From Candidatus Competibacteraceae bacterium (GTDB lineage Bacteria; Pseudomonadota; Gammaproteobacteria; Competibacterales; Competibacteraceae), in the NCBI GenBank assembly GCA_020444985.1, contig JAGRHK010000054.1, forward strand, positions 1 to 8,289: a stretch of DNA of 8,289 bases. Reading direction: 5' to 3'. Both the position numbers and the translations under genes were made by a program. Shown here one piece after another: positions 4,706 to 8,289 of the stretch (position 1 is the first letter of the stretch; every line of letters starts with the position of its first letter). The notes beneath the pieces are model-generated. The model made no database searches and was not told the origin of the DNA. It was given only the letters and a program-made list of their open reading frames with translations.

Positions 4706-7700
4706 ATGCTGACCAAAAGCATTTTCCTCGCGTCTTCCTCGGAATTGAAGGAAGACCGACAGGAATTCGAGATTTTCATCGCTCGCAAAAACAAGGCATG
4801 GGTCGACCAAGGGGTTTTCCTCAAGCTGATCCTATGGGAAGACTTTCTCGACGTGATGTCGCAAACACGGTTGCAAGACGAGTACAATCAGGCGATTGGC
4901 GAGTGCGACCTCTTCGTCATGTTGTTCTTTACCAAGGTCGGCCCCTACACCGAAGAGGAATTCGAGACCGCTTTCGGCCAGTTCAAGGCTACCCACAAGC
5001 CTTTCATCTTCACCTACTTCAAGGATGCGCCGATCCATACGGGCAGCATCAATGAAGATGATGTGATGAGCTTATTGGCGTTCAAGAAAAAGCTGAAAGC
5101 CTTGGGCCATTTCGCCACCGCTTACAAGAATATCGATGCATTGAAATCCCATTTTAATCAGCAACTGGACAAGCTGGCCGCAAGTGGCTTTATCGAATTC
5201 AAACCGGAACCGAGTGAAAAAACTGTACCGGGTGGCGTGATGGCGCACGGGCCAGAGGCAAAGGCAGTAGGTCCAAGGGGCGTGATCGTTGGCGGCGATA
5301 ACACCGATAATATCAACACCGGGACGCAGACGCGTATTAACATCGGGACGCAGACGTATATCGACACGGGCGGCGGCGCCCATGTCAGGGGCAACGTCAA
5401 TACCGGCGGTGGCAACTTCATCGGTCATAACCAGATCGGTTCACAGGGCAGCGCTAAGAAGGCCCAGGCCGACGGCGGCAGCGTGATAGCGCAGGGTAAA
5501 CGCGCCCGGGCTGCCAGCCAGCGTGGGGTCGTTGCCAGTACCGTTAGCGGACCTATCGTAACTGGCGATACCACGTATCAGACCATCATCCATCAGGCGA
5601 CCCAATCTGGTGCTCGTGCGGGCGACTTGCGACGCGCCTATCTCGCGTGGCTAAGCACACAGGCAAACGATCTACCGTTATTCACAAGCGACAGCGGCGC
5701 GCCGGTACAACTATCTTCGGTCTACACCGCGCTGCTGACGCAAGGCCACGACGCTAGCGAAGCGTACCCGCACACGGCAGGCGAGCGCCTGCTTGCCAGG
5801 GCGGACCGTGATACAGCCCGACAGTCCGCCTTGGAGGCGCTCGACCAAGAACAGTATCTGGTGCTGATGGGCGGGCCGGGCAGTGGCAAAACTACGTTCC
5901 TGAATTTCGTCACTTTGTGCATGGCCGGCGAAGTGCTTAGTCACGCAACCACTCATCTCAAGCTACTGTGTACGCCTATTCCCCCCGAGCCGGATGACAA
6001 TGCCAACAAAGAACCCAGGCCGCAGCGCTGGACGCACCCAGCGTTATTGCCAGTGCGGGTAGTGCTGCGTGATTTCGCAGCCAATCTGCCTACAGCAGAC
6101 CACCCCGCCAGCGCCGACGACTTATGGAATCACATCGTCAAGCAGTTGCCCGATCAACTGCAACGCTATGCCGATGATCTACAGGCTGAATTGCTGGGCC
6201 AGGGTGGGCTAATCCTGCTAGACGGGCTGGATGAGGTACCTGACGTGTTGCAGCGGCGTGAGCAAGTGAAACAAGCGGTACAGGGATTCGCCAGTATTTA
6301 CCGGGGCTGTCGCTTCCTCGTCACCAGTCGTACCTATGCCTATCAACGTCAGGATTGGAAGCTGGATGGCTTTGCTGAGAGGGAACTGCTCCGGTTCACG
6401 CGTGGCCAGATCGAACGGTTCATTGATGCCTGGTATGCCCACATGGCCCAGGATCTGTTCCGTCTGACGAATGAGGATGCCCAAGCCCGCGCTAAAGTAC
6501 TCAAGTATGCCACGCAGCGCACCGAACTGCGCGAGCTGGCGGAGCGACCGCTCTTGCTGACCCTGATGGTGCGGTTGCAAACCAAGGGTGGTGGCTCACT
6601 GCCCGAGAACCGCGAGGAGCTCTACGCCCAATCGGTGGAGATGTTGCTCGACGAGTGGGAAGGTCTGAAGCTGCGCCGCACCGCAAGTGGCCAGCCGATC
6701 GTCATTGAACCTAGCCTGAGCGAATGGTTGAACGCCAGTCGAGAGAATATTCGCCGGGAGCTGGACAAACTGGCTTACACCGCGCATCTCAACCAGCCCT
6801 CGCTGGTTGGCACCGCCGACATTCACCAAAGCGATTTGATTGCGGCGTTGATGGCTGCGTCTACGGATCAACCTGACACGAAGTTCGTCCGGCTGGAGGA
6901 ATATCTGCGCGACCGCGCTGGCTTGCTTGCGTCGCACGGCGAGAAGTTGTACCAGTTCCCCCATCGTTCGTTTCAAGAGTATCTGGCCGCTTGCCACTTG
7001 GGGCGCGTCGACTTCCCCGATACGCTCAGCCGCCGGGTCAAGACCGATCCCAACCGCTGGCGTGAAGTCACCTTGCTGGCTGCAATACGCTCGAAGGATA
7101 CGCCGAGTGCGATCTGGGAGCTGGTCGAAGAACTCTGCACCCAGCAAGAAGCACCCGCTGAGGATGCGCCCGAACCGAACAACGAGGCCCAATGGGGCGC
7201 CTTGCTGGCGGCTCAGGTGCTGCGCGAGACCGGATTGTCGACCTATGACCCTGCCTTGCAACAGCGGCATGAAAACAAACGTCAGCGCGTCCGCAACTGG
7301 CAGGTGCGGCTACTGCGTAGTTCGATGCTTCCTGCCCGAGAGCGGGCCTTGGCGGGCGATCTGCTCGCCCGTTTGGGCGATCCCCGCTCGCATCTGCTGG
7401 ATGTTGAACACCTGCGCTTTGCTGCCGTACCACGCGGGCCATTCTGGATGGGCGAGCAGGGTGATGAAAATGCAGAACTGCATTGCAATACGGCGCTGGA
7501 CTACGACTACTGGATTGCGCAAGCGCCGGTGACGGTGGCGCAATTCCGGCAGTTTGTCATTTCCAGCGGCTATCAGAAGCATGATGCTGGCCGCTTGCTC
7601 GATCTGGAGAATCGGTCAGTAAGGGTGTCATGGTACGATGCGCAAGCCTTTTGCGCTTGGCTCAGTCACTTTTGGCGAGAACGGCTTCCGGAAGGCTGGC

Positions 7701-8230
7701 GCGTGGATCTGCCGTCGGAAGCGGAGTGGGAGAAAGCGGCCCGTGGCGGGGTGCGTCTCCCGGTCCCGGTTCAAGTCACGACCGTTGGTCAGGGCTTTTC
7801 GTTCGTGGCCGCGAAGTGGCGTGACAACCCATTGCCGCAACGAGCTTACCCCTGGGGCGACGAATTTGTATCCGACAACGCAAATTGTAATGCCAACGTA
7901 AACGCTGTTAGCACACCCGGCTGCTTCGAACGAGGGCGCAGTTTATATGGTTGCGAAGACTTGAGTGGCAACATCTGGGAATGGACGCGCAGCCTGTGGG
8001 GTCGGGATTGGGTCGAACCTGAGTTTCGGTATCCCTACGACTCCAACGACGTGAACCGGGAGCGTCTGGAAGCAGACGATGACGTGCTCCGGGTCGTGCG
8101 CGGCGGTTCGTGGCGCAGTAGTCCTGACCTCGCGCGCTGTGCCGTCCGCTACAGGCTTCACCCCGCCCTTCGCCTCAACTTCAGCGGTTTTCGGGTCGTG
8201 TTGCGTTCGGCCCCTGTTCGATTGCGCTGA
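4706..8230 (+). CDS. TIR/DUF4062-like - NACHT - FGE-sulfatase (C-type-lectin-like) protein; candidate DGR target
   Basis: This 1174-residue NLR-like protein has four parts. Residues 1-165 are a TIR/DUF4062-like domain (KSIFLASSSELKEDRQEF; WEDFLD; CDLFVMLFFTKVG; then YTEEEFETAF, possibly holding a catalytic Glu). Residues 174-300 are a glycine-rich linker with short repeats. The NACHT NTPase has Walker A GGPGSGKTT (389-397), Walker B LILLDGLDEV (502-511) and the sensor segment CRFLVTSRT (535-543), then a winged-helix/helical part with LAERPLLLTL (611-620) and FPHRSFQEYLAA (751-762). Residues 902-1168 are an FGE-sulfatase domain (FAAVPRGPFWMG; LPSEAEWEKAARGG; YPWGDE; DLSGNIWEWT; VRGGSW; GFRVV). 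Only one cysteine (Cys1145) remains near the FGE active-site segment, so I infer a ligand-binding lectin-like fold, not an enzyme. The expected role is defence or self-recognition: the C-terminus senses, NACHT oligomerises and the N-terminus is the effector. Domain calls are strong; function is inference. Confidence 0.9.
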   Translation: MLTKSIFLASSSELKEDRQEFEIFIARKNKAWVDQGVFLKLILWEDFLDVMSQTRLQDEYNQAIGECDLFVMLFFTKVGPYTEEEFETAFGQFKATHKPFIFTYFKDAPIHTGSINEDDVMSLLAFKKKLKALGHFATAYKNIDALKSHFNQQLDKLAASGFIEFKPEPSEKTVPGGVMAHGPEAKAVGPRGVIVGGDNTDNINTGTQTRINIGTQTYIDTGGGAHVRGNVNTGGGNFIGHNQIGSQGSAKKAQADGGSVIAQGKRARAASQRGVVASTVSGPIVTGDTTYQTIIHQATQSGARAGDLRRAYLAWLSTQANDLPLFTSDSGAPVQLSSVYTALLTQGHDASEAYPHTAGERLLARADRDTARQSALEALDQEQYLVLMGGPGSGKTTFLNFVTLCMAGEVLSHATTHLKLLCTPIPPEPDDNANKEPRPQRWTHPALLPVRVVLRDFAANLPTADHPASADDLWNHIVKQLPDQLQRYADDLQAELLGQGGLILLDGLDEVPDVLQRREQVKQAVQGFASIYRGCRFLVTSRTYAYQRQDWKLDGFAERELLRFTRGQIERFIDAWYAHMAQDLFRLTNEDAQARAKVLKYATQRTELRELAERPLLLTLMVRLQTKGGGSLPENREELYAQSVEMLLDEWEGLKLRRTASGQPIVIEPSLSEWLNASRENIRRELDKLAYTAHLNQPSLVGTADIHQSDLIAALMAASTDQPDTKFVRLEEYLRDRAGLLASHGEKLYQFPHRSFQEYLAACHLGRVDFPDTLSRRVKTDPNRWREVTLLAAIRSKDTPSAIWELVEELCTQQEAPAEDAPEPNNEAQWGALLAAQVLRETGLSTYDPALQQRHENKRQRVRNWQVRLLRSSMLPARERALAGDLLARLGDPRSHLLDVEHLRFAAVPRGPFWMGEQGDENAELHCNTALDYDYWIAQAPVTVAQFRQFVISSGYQKHDAGRLLDLENRSVRVSWYDAQAFCAWLSHFWRERLPEGWRVDLPSEAEWEKAARGGVRLPVPVQVTTVGQGFSFVAAKWRDNPLPQRAYPWGDEFVSDNANCNANVNAVSTPGCFERGRSLYGCEDLSGNIWEWTRSLWGRDWVEPEFRYPYDSNDVNRERLEADDDVLRVVRGGSWRSSPDLARCAVRYRLHPALRLNFSGFRVVLRSAPVRLR
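5270..5590 (+). repeat. Glycine/Asn/Thr-rich short repeats in the interdomain linker
   Basis: A 13-bp direct repeat (CGGGACGCAGACG at 5320-5332 and 5344-5356) encodes adjacent 8-residue units INTGTQTR and INIGTQTY (residues 203-218). These are followed by YIDTGGGAHVRG and NVNTGGGNFIGH. The alternating Ile/Val and Gly/Asn/Thr pattern suggests a beta-helix-like or extended spacer between effector and NACHT domains, a region type also seen before NTPase domains in other bacterial conflict proteins. Confidence 0.6.
8096..8200 (+). other. Candidate DGR variable region at the 3' end of the FGE-like domain
   Basis: This covers codons from VVRGGSW to GFRVV (residues 1131-1165). In known DGR targets of this fold the template encodes RGGSW-NNNP-...-RxANRNRNNP-NNRNNN-GFR with AAC/AAT codons. 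Here those positions hold R, S, S, D, L, V, Y, L, H, A, L, L, N, F, S. Their codons are CGC, AGT, AGT, GAC, CTC, GTC, TAC, CTT, CAC, GCC, CTT, CTC, AAC, TTC, AGC; all 15 end in C or T, as adenine-specific mutagenesis would leave them. No template copy or reverse transcriptase is in the window. Boundaries are approximate. Confidence 0.6.
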
Positions 8231-8289
8231 CCTCTGGCGCTCTGAACTCTGGGCCGCTGATTTCCGGACTCTGGAGGGGGTGCGGGGGA
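8231..8289 (+). other. Non-coding tail with repeated CTCTG after the variable gene
   Basis: Immediately after the stop, CTCTG occurs four times (8232, 8240, 8247 and 8269), mixed with related ctga/ctgg units, and the window then ends in a G-rich run. No gene, terminator stem or ribosome binding site is clear. It may be part of the spacer between the variable region and a template repeat or reverse transcriptase lying beyond the window. Confidence 0.4.

Noticed and set aside
6596..7270. 224-residue open frame on the minus strand opposite the NACHT gene
   Set aside because: It lies fully within the well-supported 1174-residue gene, has no recognisable domain, and is the sort of antisense frame that GC-rich coding DNA produces.
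6927..7532. 201-residue plus-strand frame overlapping the NACHT/FGE region
   Set aside because: Arg/Pro/Ser/Cys-rich composition typical of an out-of-frame reading; no domain or ribosome binding site.
7400..8230. Active formylglycine-generating enzyme domain
   Set aside because: The fold motifs are present but only one cysteine (Cys1145) lies near the active-site segment, and the position is in the candidate variable stretch; a binding role fits better.
1..8289. CRISPR array, tRNA or rRNA genes, canonical parS, reverse transcriptase or DGR template repeat
   Set aside because: None was found on either strand by eye. In particular no second copy of the RGGSW-coding segment occurs, so a complete DGR is not present within the window.

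Overview
The window looks like a bacterial accessory (genomic-island or plasmid-like) region. Codon use is moderately GC-rich, but the toxin-antitoxin start and the 3' end of parB are clearly more AT-rich. The combination of a UPF0175/DUF3368 toxin-antitoxin pair, a tnpB-only IS200/IS605 element, a vWA pseudogene and a giant NACHT protein with a formylglycine-generating-enzyme (FGE)-like C-terminus suggests a large-genome, possibly multicellular or biofilm-forming gammaproteobacterium (Chromatiales or Competibacteraceae-like). That placement is inferred from gene style alone and is weak.

Layout. (1) Positions 1-464 hold the 3' end of an unrecognised, very basic, coiled-coil-rich protein. (2) Positions 538-2836 hold a tight four-gene operon: UPF0175 antitoxin, DUF3368 PIN-like toxin, ParA-type ATPase and ParB-like protein. 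Every junction overlaps (8, 4 and 20 bp), so this is a combined addiction and partition cassette. (3) Positions 2880-4578 hold the remains of a TerF-like von Willebrand A (vWA) gene. It is frameshifted, internally deleted and split by a tnpB-only (IS1341-type) element at about 3094-4485 with end hairpins and a probable omega RNA. (4) Positions 4706-8230 encode a 1174-residue protein: TIR/DUF4062-like N-terminus, glycine-rich repeat linker, NACHT NTPase with winged-helix and helical region, and an FGE-sulfatase/C-type-lectin-like C-terminus. (5) Positions 8231-8289 are a short non-coding tail with repeated CTCTG.

The main discovery candidate is the last gene. Its final ~45 codons look like the variable region of a diversity-generating retroelement (DGR). 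The positions that are usually Asn in such template repeats carry diverse residues here, yet every one of those codons still ends in C or T, as expected if AAC/AAT codons were mutagenised at adenines. No reverse transcriptase and no template repeat is visible in the window, so they would have to lie downstream or elsewhere. The model is a NACHT (NLR-like) sensor whose lectin-like tip is hypervariable and whose N-terminal TIR-like domain is the effector, in a locus that also carried a vWA gene.
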